Below are positions 43,424 through 53,143 of a DNA stretch of 64,000 bases, piece after piece. Within the stretch, counting starts at the first letter, position 1; each line of letters opens with the position of its first letter. A model generated the notes under the pieces. That model saw only the letters and a list, made by a program, of their open reading frames with translations. It had not been told where the DNA came from and did no database searches. Origin of the DNA: Nitrospira sp. GTDB lineage: Bacteria; Nitrospirota; Nitrospiria; Nitrospirales; Nitrospiraceae. The stretch is from assembly GCA_024998625.1 (NCBI GenBank), contig JACOEL010000014.1:1-64000 (forward strand). Reading direction: 5' to 3'. Made by a program: the position numbers and the translations under genes.

Positions 43424-44065
43424 CTATACCAAACTATCGGTGCCCGATGGTAATGTCGGGTGAAATTCTGCCGTCAATCCTTTGCCACTGAGTTCCTTGC
43501 GGACAAAGAGGCGGGCTCGATGCAGCCTCGATTTGACCGCCCGTTCGTTGAGCCCGAGAATGCTGCCCACTTCTTTGGCGCTCAATCCTTCCATGTCGCG
43601 GAGCACCAGGACCATCCGGTATTTGCGCGGCAACTTCGCGATGGCACGATCGAGTATCTGCCGCAGTTCTTTATTTTCAAGCGCTTCTTGAGGGCTGAGG
43701 CCCTCCATCGGGATCTGCAGGGAAAACTCGCCTTCCGAGGTCGGAACGAATTCGGTCAGGGATAACTCGCGCTCGGGCTCGCCTTTGCGTTTCCGTCGCA
43801 TACGCTGGCAGGCATGGGAGGCGATGGCGTACAGCCAGGTCGAGACCTGCGCGTCGCCACGAAATCGGTCATAGGCGCGATAAGCATTCAGAAACGTTTC
43901 CTGGACCAGATCTTTGGCCGCCTCGGCTTCACCGCACAAACGATAGGCAAAGCGGTACATCACGTCGACGTGATCACGATACAGCTGATCGAATGGAGCG
44001 GAGGCGGAGGGGGAGACGCCGCGCCCGTCGGGGATTTCCGGCCGACTGTTCTTCCGTGATGCCAT
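43424..44065 (-). CDS. ECF-family RNA polymerase sigma factor
   Basis: This 213-residue sigma factor has region 2 (FDQLYRDHVDVMYRFAYRLC, AKDLVQETFLNAYRAYDRF, WLYAIASHACQRMRRK) and region 4 (LPRKYRMVLVLRDMEGLSAK, EVGSILGLNERAVKSRLHRA). It has no further domains. The next gene encodes its likely anti-sigma factor. The start may be ATG 44065 or GTG 44074. Confidence 0.93.
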   Translation of the reverse strand: MASRKNSRPEIPDGRGVSPSASAPFDQLYRDHVDVMYRFAYRLCGEAEAAKDLVQETFLNAYRAYDRFRGDAQVSTWLYAIASHACQRMRRKRKGEPERELSLTEFVPTSEGEFSLQIPMEGLSPQEALENKELRQILDRAIAKLPRKYRMVLVLRDMEGLSAKEVGSILGLNERAVKSRLHRARLFVRKELSGKGLTAEFHPTLPSGTDSLV

Positions 44066-44142
44066 ACGCGTCACGGAGTCTACGGGGGGCGTCGGGCACT
44101 GTCAAGAAGCGCCCCGTATGTCGAGGTGCCGACAGAGGGGTG

Positions 44143-45150
44143 TCAATTGACCCGTCGAATATCGACGAGTTCACCCTGCTGGTCGAGTTCGACGGTGATC
44201 GGTAGTCCTTCCTTTAGGGTTGCGAGAGCAGCCGGTCGTTGCGTGAGCGGAATGGACTGGACCCCCTCGGGGCCCTGCATGGTGAGGGTGTCATGCGCGT
44301 TGGAACCGTAGGCCAGCGGCCCGGTGAGGAACCGGCGCGATGGACTTGTAAGACCGTCCTGATACAGATCGATGGCCACATGTCGATCTTGAATCCACAC
44401 CGACATCTCCTGCCCGACCTTGGCGTTCCGCACACCGGTCTTTCCGCTGACTGTCACGATGCCCAAGGGGGTTTTCAGGAACACATAGTTCGACTTCAGT
44501 TTCGAGACCGTGCCGTTCAACAAGAGATGCAGCGACGAGGGTGTGCGGGGAACCTGATTGACCTGGAGATCGAACTGCACATCGTGCAGACCTTTGATGG
44601 TTCCTGTCCCCTCGACCTCGATGGTCAATGGTTGGTGATCCTGGCGCCCGGCGATTTTGGCTTCAAATGCGCCGAGGGTGAAGGATTGTTCGCCATCCGG
44701 AGTCCAAAGTGTGACGGCGGTTTTCTCAGGGGAGGTAAAGGTAGGCATGCCGGTGACATACCGATGGACCAGTTTGTCCATGCCCCTCTCGCGGATGTCG
44801 ATGACACTGGTCGTGCCATGGACCCACAGAGTGATCTTTTGTGAGGTCTTGATGTCGCGAAGAGTGGATTTCGAACTCAGGGAGAGCGGCCCGATCGGAG
44901 TTTGCAGAAACACGATGCCGGGTTTCGACCGCCAGATCGCGCCGGAAATCTGAACCGAAGGGGACACGGGCGCGGGGGCCACCGCCGCAGGGTTGTCTTC
45001 CGTGACCGGTTCGCCGGACTCGGCGAGCGGCGGCGGTTCAATGAGAGGTGTGGCAGTGTCCGCCCACACGGGTTGTGCCAGGATAAGACAAGCGCCCAAT
45101 GGGATCGAGAGAAAGAGGAGTCGCTGAGGGGACTTCGTAGAATAAGCCAT
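44143..45150 (-). CDS. exported protein with two repeated beta domains
   Basis: This 335-residue protein has a signal peptide (RLLFLSIPLGACLILAQPVW, near ADTATP). It contains an internal duplication: ISGAIWRSKPGIVFLQTPIG and LNGTVSKLKSNYVFLKTPLG, each followed by a SxKTxLRxxK/VGQ segment, a W[VI] strand, a VIDI/AIDL strand and a VTG/LTG turn. The two copies are about 130-150 residues apart. I recognise no family. ATG 45150 begins the signal peptide; the longer upstream frame has no such feature. Confidence 0.7.
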   Translation of the reverse strand: MAYSTKSPQRLLFLSIPLGACLILAQPVWADTATPLIEPPPLAESGEPVTEDNPAAVAPAPVSPSVQISGAIWRSKPGIVFLQTPIGPLSLSSKSTLRDIKTSQKITLWVHGTTSVIDIRERGMDKLVHRYVTGMPTFTSPEKTAVTLWTPDGEQSFTLGAFEAKIAGRQDHQPLTIEVEGTGTIKGLHDVQFDLQVNQVPRTPSSLHLLLNGTVSKLKSNYVFLKTPLGIVTVSGKTGVRNAKVGQEMSVWIQDRHVAIDLYQDGLTSPSRRFLTGPLAYGSNAHDTLTMQGPEGVQSIPLTQRPAALATLKEGLPITVELDQQGELVDIRRVN

Positions 45151-45359
45151 AGTGGTTATGAAATCGTCTTGACCGGAATGGTATGACGCCGAAAGAGTGG
45201 AGGAGAAACCTCCCTTGGCTGGAGCGGGCCGGTTCCGGCCTAGTCGCGCGTGGCGTACAACTTCCCCTGTGCGAATAACATGCTGGTCCGCATGAGTCAA
45301 GTTGAAAGCCGTTCGAGACCTGCGAATCGCCTGAGGCCGTGCGTTGCGCAGCCTGGATG

Positions 45360-45755
45360 TTACCAGAGGGAGGGGCCTGAGTGGTGATGGACTGTCAGGA
45401 CGATACGTGACTGCTGGCGTCTGGCTTGGTCTGGAATGCCGAACCCGCGGAGGCGCACCGTGCCGCCGCCCCATCGGGCGAGGCGGATGATTTCAAATTG
45501 GCTCCAGTCTTCCACCGCAATGTGTTTCTCCAAATTGGCCAGGACGTCATGAAACAGGTCCATCAACGGATGGCGGAGTGGTGTGGCAGTGGAGGCCTGC
45601 AGCCGGCGCGGCTCGTTCGTGAAATGGCACGCGAACTCGCGCGCCCGGTCGTTGGTGTGGAGAATTCGGCCGGCCATGGAAAGGACGATAAGGCCGGCCT
45701 CTGTCGACGAGGTCGATGCAGCGGGTGCGGCGAGGTCTGGTTGTCCGATGAACAT
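45360..45755 (-). CDS. small PAS-like protein, possibly truncated regulator
   Basis: This 131-residue protein reads MFIGQPDLAAPAAS, then STEAGLIVLSMAGRILHTND, which resembles a PAS strand pair, followed by helices (HPLMDLFHDVLANLEKHIAV) and strands (FEIIRLARWGGGTVRLRGFG, SRIVLTVHHHSG). PAS domains with this text often precede a LuxR-type helix-turn-helix, which is missing here. It could be a remnant or a stand-alone sensor. ATG 45755 has GAGGAG upstream. Confidence 0.55.
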   Translation of the reverse strand: MFIGQPDLAAPAASTSSTEAGLIVLSMAGRILHTNDRAREFACHFTNEPRRLQASTATPLRHPLMDLFHDVLANLEKHIAVEDWSQFEIIRLARWGGGTVRLRGFGIPDQARRQQSRIVLTVHHHSGPSLW

Positions 45756-45981
45756 GGAGATGGGCTCCTCTCTGTTATGGCTGTCCCTCTCAGGGGCAGC
45801 GCGCTGGGTTGTCGCTGCCATTCGAATGCTGAAGAGGAAAGCAAGATGCGGGCCATTACGTCGAATTGCGAGAAGGGAGGAAATCTACGAAATGTTCAAG
45901 GAATCGTGGGCGGTGAAATAAAGGGAGCGAAGGAAAATGTCGCCGATTGTGTCGAATGCGTCGTGCCCCGGCAAGGCTGCC

Positions 45982-47358
45982 TCATTTTTTTCTGGTCATC
46001 AGTCGAATGGGCGTGCCGGAGAAATGGTATTCCTTCCTGATCTGGTTTTCGAGGAAGCGGAGGTAGGCCGGGGTCATATTGTCCGGATGCCCCACAAAGA
46101 GTGCGAACGCGGGGGGGCGTGTCGCAACTTGCGTCATGAATGCGGATTTGCTCGCTTTGGCCGGTTTCCCTTTTCTGACCGGCAACGGATGTTCTTCCAG
46201 CAGGCCCTGAAAGAATTGATTCAGCGGACCGGTGGGGACGCGTTTGCAGAATGAGAAATACACCTGGTCGATCAAGGCGAACAAGCCGCGCAAAAAATCC
46301 GGTTCCAGCGCCGAAATGAACAGCACCGGTGCCCAGGCGAGGAATGGGAAACGACGCTCAAGGTCTTGCTTGTAGGCCTCGCGCGCGTGCACGTCATCGG
46401 CCTTGAGATCCCACTTGTTGACGATGAGAATGCAGGCGCGTCCTTGCTTGAGGACGAGACCGGCGATCTTGGTGTCCTGCTCGGTGACGCCTTCTTCCGC
46501 ATCCAGCAGCAGGACGGCGATGTCAGATCGGCCGATGGCGCGGAGGGATCGGGCAACGCTGTAACCCTCGATGCCCCGTTCCACGCGACCACGGCGGCGG
46601 ATGCCGGCCGTATCGGTCAGCACATACTGCCGGTCTTTGAATGTCGCGACCGAGTCGACGGGATCACGCGTCGTGCCCGGCACATTGCTGACGACGACGC
46701 GCGCTTCGCCGAGGACTGAGTTAACCAAGGTGGATTTGCCGACATTCGGACGTCCGACGATGGCGATGCGGGGCGTGTCGCTCGCGGCTTCTTCGTCGAG
46801 GGGCTCGGCCATGTGCGAGAAGAGATCGTCCAGCAACTCGGCAACACCGATGCCATGTTCGGCCGACAAGGGATACAGCTGCTCCTGCCCGAGGCGATAA
46901 AAATCGGCGACCAGCGGATCGGCCTTCGGGGTATCGATTTTGTTGATCACGTAGTAGACGGGTTTGTCGGTGCCCCGCAGGGTTTGCACGACTTCTTCGT
47001 CGGCCGGCGTCAGGCCTGAGCGGGCATCCAGAACCAGGACCAGGATATCCGCCTCGGCAATGGCGAGTTGGGATTGTTGCCGGATCAGGGACAACATGCC
47101 TTCGCTGGCTGTGGGGTCCAGTCCCCCTGTATCCACGAGGCGGAAGCGACGATTGCGATAGGTCGAATCGGCGTAGTTGCGATCCCTTGTCACGCCCGGC
47201 ACATCATCCACGATGGCCGCCCGCGTGCCAAGAATGCGGTTGAACAGCGTCGATTTCCCGACGTTCGGCCGTCCGATGAGGGCGATGATGGGCAGCCGGC
47301 CGCCCTCGAGGGTGAACAGCGGGGCCACAGGACCGCGCGTGTGTTTGGTGCGTGACAT
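45982..47358 (-). CDS. der: GTPase Der (EngA), ribosome assembly
   Basis: This 458-residue protein has two tandem GTPase domains: first P-loop ALIGRPNVGKSTLFNRILG with DTGGLDP, second IAIVGRPNVGKSTLVNSVLG with TDTAGIRRRGRVERGIEGYS, and NKWDLK. The C-terminal KH-like domain ends in RLMTRKK. Der is needed for 50S subunit maturation. The start is uncertain: ATG 47376 or 47358. The 25 residues before the first G motif are longer than usual. Confidence 0.95.
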   Translation of the reverse strand: MSRTKHTRGPVAPLFTLEGGRLPIIALIGRPNVGKSTLFNRILGTRAAIVDDVPGVTRDRNYADSTYRNRRFRLVDTGGLDPTASEGMLSLIRQQSQLAIAEADILVLVLDARSGLTPADEEVVQTLRGTDKPVYYVINKIDTPKADPLVADFYRLGQEQLYPLSAEHGIGVAELLDDLFSHMAEPLDEEAASDTPRIAIVGRPNVGKSTLVNSVLGEARVVVSNVPGTTRDPVDSVATFKDRQYVLTDTAGIRRRGRVERGIEGYSVARSLRAIGRSDIAVLLLDAEEGVTEQDTKIAGLVLKQGRACILIVNKWDLKADDVHAREAYKQDLERRFPFLAWAPVLFISALEPDFLRGLFALIDQVYFSFCKRVPTGPLNQFFQGLLEEHPLPVRKGKPAKASKSAFMTQVATRPPAFALFVGHPDNMTPAYLRFLENQIRKEYHFSGTPIRLMTRKK

Positions 47359-47436
47359 GGTGCGCGACGGTAGCATAGAGATTTCACCGAACACAATGAC
47401 TCGTCTTGCCGCGCCGGTCTCCGGTATACTGTCAGG

Positions 47437-48123
47437 ATGCTGTCACATCGCTCAAAGGCTGCCCATCAGTCCGTCGATTGGAGTCGGATCGACGATGTGT
47501 TGCTCGACATGGACGGCACGTTACTCGACCGTCATTTCGACAACTTTTTTTTCGAGGAAGAACTGCCGAGGCGGTATGCGGCGAAGCATGCGCTGACCTT
47601 CGAGGCCGCCCGGGATCGCTTGATGGCCATGTATCGTTCCGTCGAAGGGGAATTGGCCTGGACGGATTTACACTATTGGTCGGAGCGGGTAGACATCGAT
47701 GTGGTGGCGATGCATCGCGAACTCGACCACATGATCGGGTTTCTTCCCGATGCCGAGGAATTTCTCTTCTCCTTGCGTCGATTGGGGAAGCGCGTAACGA
47801 TCCTGACGAACGCGCATCGGGCAGGAGTGGATGTGAAAACCGCCAAGACGGGGCTGGATCGGCATGTCGATCGTATCGTGGATGCCTTTGAGGTGGGATG
47901 GCTCAAGATGCGATCGGAGTATTGGCCGACCTGCCGGCAACTGGTAGGATTTGATCCTGCACGGGCGCTCTACATCGACGACGATGAGCAATGTCTGGCC
48001 GCGGCGGAAGATTTTGGGATCGTCCGGATTTTTCACCGCTCCAGGTCGAGCTCTCAGGCTTCCGCGGTTCCTTCTGCGCGGTTTACCTCCATCGAACATT
48101 TCCACGCGATCCTGCCCGGGTAA
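47437..48123 (+). CDS. HAD-family phosphatase, YrfG-like nucleotidase
   Basis: This 228-residue HAD protein has motif I in VLLDMDGTLLDRHFDNFFFE, motif II VTILTNAHRAG, Lys in KTGLDRHVDRI and motif III YIDDDEQCLAAAEDFGI. The DNFFFEEELPRRYA stretch matches the YrfG group (GMP/IMP nucleotidases). It is divergent from der. Substrate is inferred from similarity only. Confidence 0.8.
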   Translation: MLSHRSKAAHQSVDWSRIDDVLLDMDGTLLDRHFDNFFFEEELPRRYAAKHALTFEAARDRLMAMYRSVEGELAWTDLHYWSERVDIDVVAMHRELDHMIGFLPDAEEFLFSLRRLGKRVTILTNAHRAGVDVKTAKTGLDRHVDRIVDAFEVGWLKMRSEYWPTCRQLVGFDPARALYIDDDEQCLAAAEDFGIVRIFHRSRSSSQASAVPSARFTSIEHFHAILPG

Positions 48124-48169
48124 CCCGTTTGTCGCGCATCCGGTTTTTCTGCACAATCCATCAAGTGTC

Positions 48170-51100
48170 CTATTTCGCAGGATCGAGCAATTCCCTGAGC
48201 TTCTGCGCCAATTCAGTGGGGAGGAAGGGCTTCTGGATGAAGCCGGTGCCCGGTTCCGCGAGAAACGTCGGTAACACGCTCCCCTCGGCATATCCCGACA
48301 TAAAGAGCACCCGTAGCTCGGGCCATTGCCGACGCAGGTGCTCGGCCAAGGCCGGTCCCGTCATCTGCGGCATCACGACATCCGTGAGCAGAATATGAAT
48401 AGGGGTACGGGCGGCGGCGACCAAGCGGAGCGCTTCCTGTCCGCTGGAGGCTTCCAGCAGGGTGTAACCGTAATCGGACAGGGCCTGGGTGAGCAGCAAC
48501 CGGACGGCATGCTGATCTTCGACAAGCAGGATGGTCTCCCGCCCGCAGTGTGGGCGGGATGGAAGTGTCGGCGTGGCCGCGAGCGGCGGCGCCTCCACCA
48601 GTGGAAAGTAGAGGTCGAAGGTTGACCCCTCGCCGGGTGTGCTGTCGGCAAAAATGAACCCCTGGCTCTGTTTGACGATGCCGTACACCGTGGCCAATCC
48701 GAGTCCGGTTCCTTTGCCTTCTTCTTTGGTGGTGAAGAAGGGTTCGAAAATATGGGATAGGGTCGTGCGGTCCATGCCCTGGCCGGAGTCGCGGATCGAC
48801 AGGTGCGCATAGGCTCCAGGGAGTAATGCGGGATGGGGCACGGGGCTGTCCGGTGTAATCAGCAGGGCCTGCGTCGCCATCGTGAGGGTTCCGCCTGTAG
48901 GCATGGCATCCTTGGCGTTCACGGCCAGATTCAGTACCACTTGATCGATCTGTCCTCTGTCTGCGCGAATGGTACAGGGCCGCGAGTCAAGATTTCTGAT
49001 CAGGTTGATGTCTTCGCCGATCAACCGTTCGATCATGGAGCTGATCGACGAGAGCGCCTCGTTGAGGTCGAAGACCTGGAACGTCAACACTTGGCGCCGG
49101 CTGAAGGCCAGGAGCTGCTTGGTCAAGGCCGCCGCACGCTGGCCGGCGGTCAGGATCTCGGTCAACGAGCGACGAAGCGGATCCTCGGCCCGCACCTGGT
49201 CCAACAAGAGCGTGGCGCACCCGTTGATGACGGTGAGCAGGTTGTTGAAATCGTGAGCCACGCCGCCGGCCAAGCGGCCGATCCCTTCCATCTTGTGGGC
49301 CTGCCGGAGCTGCTCTTCGAGTTGTTTGTGCTTCGTGATATCGACGAAGAATCCGATGGAGCCGACCGCCTGGCCGGTCGGACTCTGGAGCAGGCTGCCC
49401 CACATGTTCACATCCACCAGGGTTCCGTCCTTTTTCTGGCGGCGCAGTTCCAGATTGCGCGGCGCGGCGCCGCTCATCACCGCCGTCCACAATTCTTCCG
49501 ACACCTCTTCCTGTCCGAGAGGCACATAGGGGAGCTCCTTGCCCAGCACCTCGTCTTTGGTCCAGCCGAAGAGGGCGGTGGCAGCGGCATTCCACGTAGT
49601 GACGAGGCCCGCTTGGTCCAATTCGATCATCGCCAGGGGGGACTCTTCGATGATGGTCTGAAGATGAGCGGTCGTCCGGCGCAACTCGCCGGTGCGTTCA
49701 CGGACATGTTGCTCCAGCGCCTCTTGAGCCTGACGGCGGTCGGACGCCTCCAGGGTCAGGGTCGCCATGGCGGCCAGGGAGGCGGCGAACGTTTGCTCCT
49801 CTGTGGTCCAGACTCGGGCCGCACCGATGTGTTCGAGGCAGAGCACGCCGACCACGCGACCATGCCGGCGGATCGGGGCGTCCAGCATGGCCACGATGCC
49901 AAGCGGGGTGAGGTACGACGGAGTCAATTGCTTCGTGCGGGGATCGGTCTGTGCATCATGGGCCGCGAGCGAGTAGGGTTCGGTTTCGAGCGCATGCAGG
50001 TAGGCCGGGTATTCGACGGTCGAGAGAGTCGTTCCCTGTAGATGATGTTTGGGGGTGGCTTCGAACAGATCCTGCAGGATCAATGCGGACTGATTCTCGC
50101 CAAAAAGCCAGATGCCGGCTCGTTCGACGGCAAACGTGCTCACCGCATGTTCGGTAATGACCGGGAAGGCTTGCTGCGGGTGTCCGCTGTGGATGGCCGG
50201 ATCTTCGGCCAATTCATGAAGCACGGCTTGTTGTGTCTCTAATTTTCCCAAGCGCAGCCGTTCGGCCTCTTCGCGTTGTTTCCGGTCCGTGATGTCTTCC
50301 GAAATGCCGAGCAGATAGTGCGGCATGCCGGCCTGATCGTAGAGGGGAAGCTTCTTGGTGTGGAGCCACCGGAGGCCATGATCTTTGGTCTGAATCGGTT
50401 CGGCCGGAATGTCCATCATCGTGCCGCCGGTCAGGACCTCGCGGTCTCTGGCGGTAAAGAATTCCGCCTGCTCAAGAGGGAAGAAATCGAAGTCGTTTTT
50501 CCCCAGGAGCGCCTCTCGCGGCAGGCCGATCAGTTCTTCGCCCGCTTTATTGAACTGGACGAAGCGCAATTCTTGAGCGTCTTTTAAAAAGACCATGTGG
50601 GGAATGTGCTCGACGATGGACTCCAGGAGTTGGCGCGTCTGGGTCAGGGCATCTTCGATGCCTTTCTGTTCGGTCACGTTCTCGCACACGATGATGATAT
50701 CGAACTGTCCGTCCGGGTTACGCACGGCCCGGGCGGCTTCTCTCACCCAGAGCAGGCTCCCGTCCTTGCGCATCTTCCGGAAATTCCAGCGGAGGACTTC
50801 TCCCGGTCGGCGGAGACAGTCGGCAAAATGTTGCTGCATGCTGCCGCGATCATCCGGGTGAACGATTCTCGCCACTGGTTGACCGATCAGCTTGTCGGCC
50901 TCATAGCCCAGTTCGGCGGCGGTGGTGGTATTGACCGTCAGCAATGTACCCCCGGCGTCGACGGTCAGCAGCATTTCGGGGCTGCTCTCGAACAGCGCAC
51001 GGTATCGCTCCTGGCTGACGCGTAACGCTTCTTCGGTCTGTTTCCGAATGGAAATATCGCGTACCACGGCCTGGAATCCGATGACCTCCTGGTCGCGTTG

Positions 51101-52114
51101 CAGCAGCTGCACATTCTGTCCGACCCACAGGGTCTGTTGGGTGTGGGTGAGCAGGGGAAATTCACAATAGGTGCTGGCCGTCTTCCGGAGAAATTGCCGG
51201 AGGTAGAAGCGTTCCGTCGGGCGGCGGTAATCGGGATGAACGAAATCCAGCGCACGATGGCCGAGCATCTCCGTCTCGTGATAACCCAGGAGCCGGATGA
51301 CCGCGGGATTGATGAACGTGAAACGGCCGCTTCGGTCTGTCCGATAGATGATGTCCTGGGCATACTTCATGATGAAGCGATGGTGTTCGGTCTTGACGGT
51401 GAGGAGCAGTTCCATCTGCTCCCCTTCCTGCACTTGCCCGGTGAGTTGATCCACCAGTTGGGCGTTGTGATATTTCAGCCGGATGGTTTCCAGGACGGTG
51501 TTGGAGGTCCGGTACGCGGTATAGATCATGAGCAGCGAGAAGAGCATGGCGCAGATCGCCATCGGCAGGGCTTGCTCATGGTCGAGGGCGAAGAGTCGCA
51601 GGATGAGTGGCGTCAACATCGGAAGAGAGAACGACAGAAAGGCGTCGAAGCCAGCGGCTAGGGTGGAAGAGGCGCCGGCTATAATGCCTGCGAGCACGAA
51701 GGCCAGAAAAACCTGGTGAGCCGGTGAGGATTCCGGAAGCAGCAACAGGGCTGAGGCGCCCCAGCCGAGACCCGCGAGAGTCGTGCCGACCAGAAACGCC
51801 CGGTCCCAGCGTGCGATGTCGGCGGGGCCCGGCTTGTTGGCCGTGAACGATCGGGCGAGCCCGTATCGGCCTGCCGCGAGGATCAGATGGTACACGAGCC
51901 AGACGACCAGCCGGTCGTGCGGGACGACATGCCAATTGACCGCGATCAGGGCGAGTGCGCAGCCGAGTCCGGCCACCAGCGCGGCAGGCATCGCCTCATA
52001 AAGGAGCGTCACCCGTTGTAAGGAGATGCTGCTGTCCCGGGCTGAATCTATGGGTTTGAATAATGGAGAGGTCGACGGAGGCTCTCTGTCGGGGAACGAC
52101 TGCGAGGAGGACAT
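48170..52114 (-). CDS. hybrid sensor histidine kinase with four PAS, GAF and receiver domains
   Basis: This 1314-residue protein has, in order: 5-6 transmembrane helices (residues about 40-215); three PAS domains (about 245-350, 370-480, 495-615); a GAF domain (about 635-800); a fourth PAS (about 815-930); HisKA with phospho-acceptor His in GGVAHDFNNLLTVING; HATPase with NLAVNAKDAM; and a receiver with Asp in ILLTDVVMPQMTG. A cognate response regulator is not encoded nearby. Start ATG 52114 is chosen for AGGAG at 8 bases. The signal sensed is unknown. Confidence 0.92.
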   Translation of the reverse strand: MSSSQSFPDREPPSTSPLFKPIDSARDSSISLQRVTLLYEAMPAALVAGLGCALALIAVNWHVVPHDRLVVWLVYHLILAAGRYGLARSFTANKPGPADIARWDRAFLVGTTLAGLGWGASALLLLPESSPAHQVFLAFVLAGIIAGASSTLAAGFDAFLSFSLPMLTPLILRLFALDHEQALPMAICAMLFSLLMIYTAYRTSNTVLETIRLKYHNAQLVDQLTGQVQEGEQMELLLTVKTEHHRFIMKYAQDIIYRTDRSGRFTFINPAVIRLLGYHETEMLGHRALDFVHPDYRRPTERFYLRQFLRKTASTYCEFPLLTHTQQTLWVGQNVQLLQRDQEVIGFQAVVRDISIRKQTEEALRVSQERYRALFESSPEMLLTVDAGGTLLTVNTTTAAELGYEADKLIGQPVARIVHPDDRGSMQQHFADCLRRPGEVLRWNFRKMRKDGSLLWVREAARAVRNPDGQFDIIIVCENVTEQKGIEDALTQTRQLLESIVEHIPHMVFLKDAQELRFVQFNKAGEELIGLPREALLGKNDFDFFPLEQAEFFTARDREVLTGGTMMDIPAEPIQTKDHGLRWLHTKKLPLYDQAGMPHYLLGISEDITDRKQREEAERLRLGKLETQQAVLHELAEDPAIHSGHPQQAFPVITEHAVSTFAVERAGIWLFGENQSALILQDLFEATPKHHLQGTTLSTVEYPAYLHALETEPYSLAAHDAQTDPRTKQLTPSYLTPLGIVAMLDAPIRRHGRVVGVLCLEHIGAARVWTTEEQTFAASLAAMATLTLEASDRRQAQEALEQHVRERTGELRRTTAHLQTIIEESPLAMIELDQAGLVTTWNAAATALFGWTKDEVLGKELPYVPLGQEEVSEELWTAVMSGAAPRNLELRRQKKDGTLVDVNMWGSLLQSPTGQAVGSIGFFVDITKHKQLEEQLRQAHKMEGIGRLAGGVAHDFNNLLTVINGCATLLLDQVRAEDPLRRSLTEILTAGQRAAALTKQLLAFSRRQVLTFQVFDLNEALSSISSMIERLIGEDINLIRNLDSRPCTIRADRGQIDQVVLNLAVNAKDAMPTGGTLTMATQALLITPDSPVPHPALLPGAYAHLSIRDSGQGMDRTTLSHIFEPFFTTKEEGKGTGLGLATVYGIVKQSQGFIFADSTPGEGSTFDLYFPLVEAPPLAATPTLPSRPHCGRETILLVEDQHAVRLLLTQALSDYGYTLLEASSGQEALRLVAAARTPIHILLTDVVMPQMTGPALAEHLRRQWPELRVLFMSGYAEGSVLPTFLAEPGTGFIQKPFLPTELAQKLRELLDPAK

Positions 52115-52273
52115 CCGGGTCACTCCTGTCTGCTGCATGGACGAATGCGACGATAGTGCATTATACGGTGCAGTCTACAAAATTGCCGATAGGGATACAA
52201 TTTTCCTGTTTCATGTCGCGCACGGTTCGGCTGGCTCCGAAAGCCGTGTGGGGCGAAGGTCGTGACGACTGGG

Positions 52274-52918
52274 TCAGGTTTCGAGGCTGGAATGTAGGGA
52301 CGGTTGTCCGTTGACTCGGGCGGTGCCTCGATACATTTCCCCGCCGATTCTCGGGACGCCGGGGAGACAATAGCGATCAAGTTGTTCCAGCCGGAGACCT
52401 GCTTCGAGTACCAGTCGATCGATGCGGCGATTGAGATTGCAGCCGCAAGCCAGGAGGTGTTGCAGCGGGTTGAGTCGATCCTGCCACCAGGCGATGAGGG
52501 GATCGTCGCCGCGGCCATGCTCCAGGAACAGGAAGCGGCCATCCGGCTTCAGCACCCGGCGAATGTCGCGTAGCGCCCTCGCCGGATCCGGAATGGTGCA
52601 GAGGGTGAAGGTGCTGACCGCGTAGTCGAAGCTGGCATCGTCATAGGGCAATCGTTCGGCACTGACATGCTGAATGTGAACGGGGAACGAAGCCTGTGCC
52701 ACCCGCGCGGCGACTCGATCCGGCAAGAGTGGTGCGGGGTCGACGGTGTGCAGAGCGGTCACGGTTGTGGGGTAGTGCGGCAGGTTCAATCCGGTTCCGA
52801 ACCCGATTTCCAGGACGACTCCATGTACCGGCGTCAGCAGGAGCCGGCGTTCGGTCTGAAACCGTTCGCCCCTGAGCACCCAGTCCATGAGTCGCGGAAA
52901 GATGTAGGTGGCGTACAT
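52274..52918 (-). CDS. class I SAM-dependent methyltransferase
   Basis: This 214-residue protein has the SAM-binding motif I ([20 protein letters not shown]), acidic motif VDPAPLL and post-motif segments ([35 protein letters not shown]) of the UbiE/methyltransferase-11 family. Substrate unknown. It is divergent from leuS across about 225 bp. Confidence 0.85.
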   Translation of the reverse strand: MYATYIFPRLMDWVLRGERFQTERRLLLTPVHGVVLEIGFGTGLNLPHYPTTVTALHTVDPAPLLPDRVAARVAQASFPVHIQHVSAERLPYDDASFDYAVSTFTLCTIPDPARALRDIRRVLKPDGRFLFLEHGRGDDPLIAWWQDRLNPLQHLLACGCNLNRRIDRLVLEAGLRLEQLDRYCLPGVPRIGGEMYRGTARVNGQPSLHSSLET

Positions 52919-53143
52919 CGGCGTTGGCCAAAATCTGTGAGGTCGTGCGCGGTCGATCTTCGGCGACCGGTTGTTCCGGTATTAGATCGGGGCTCGATTC
53001 CAGGATCAAGGGAAGAGCCCCCTTCGCGGTCGAATCGGTCCCTGTTTGTGCCGCCTCGTCCTTGTCGCTCCGTGCGGCGTGTGCTAGAGTCGTCCGTTCT
53101 TTCATTCAACAGGACTTGTTGCCCCGCATATGACGATACCACA

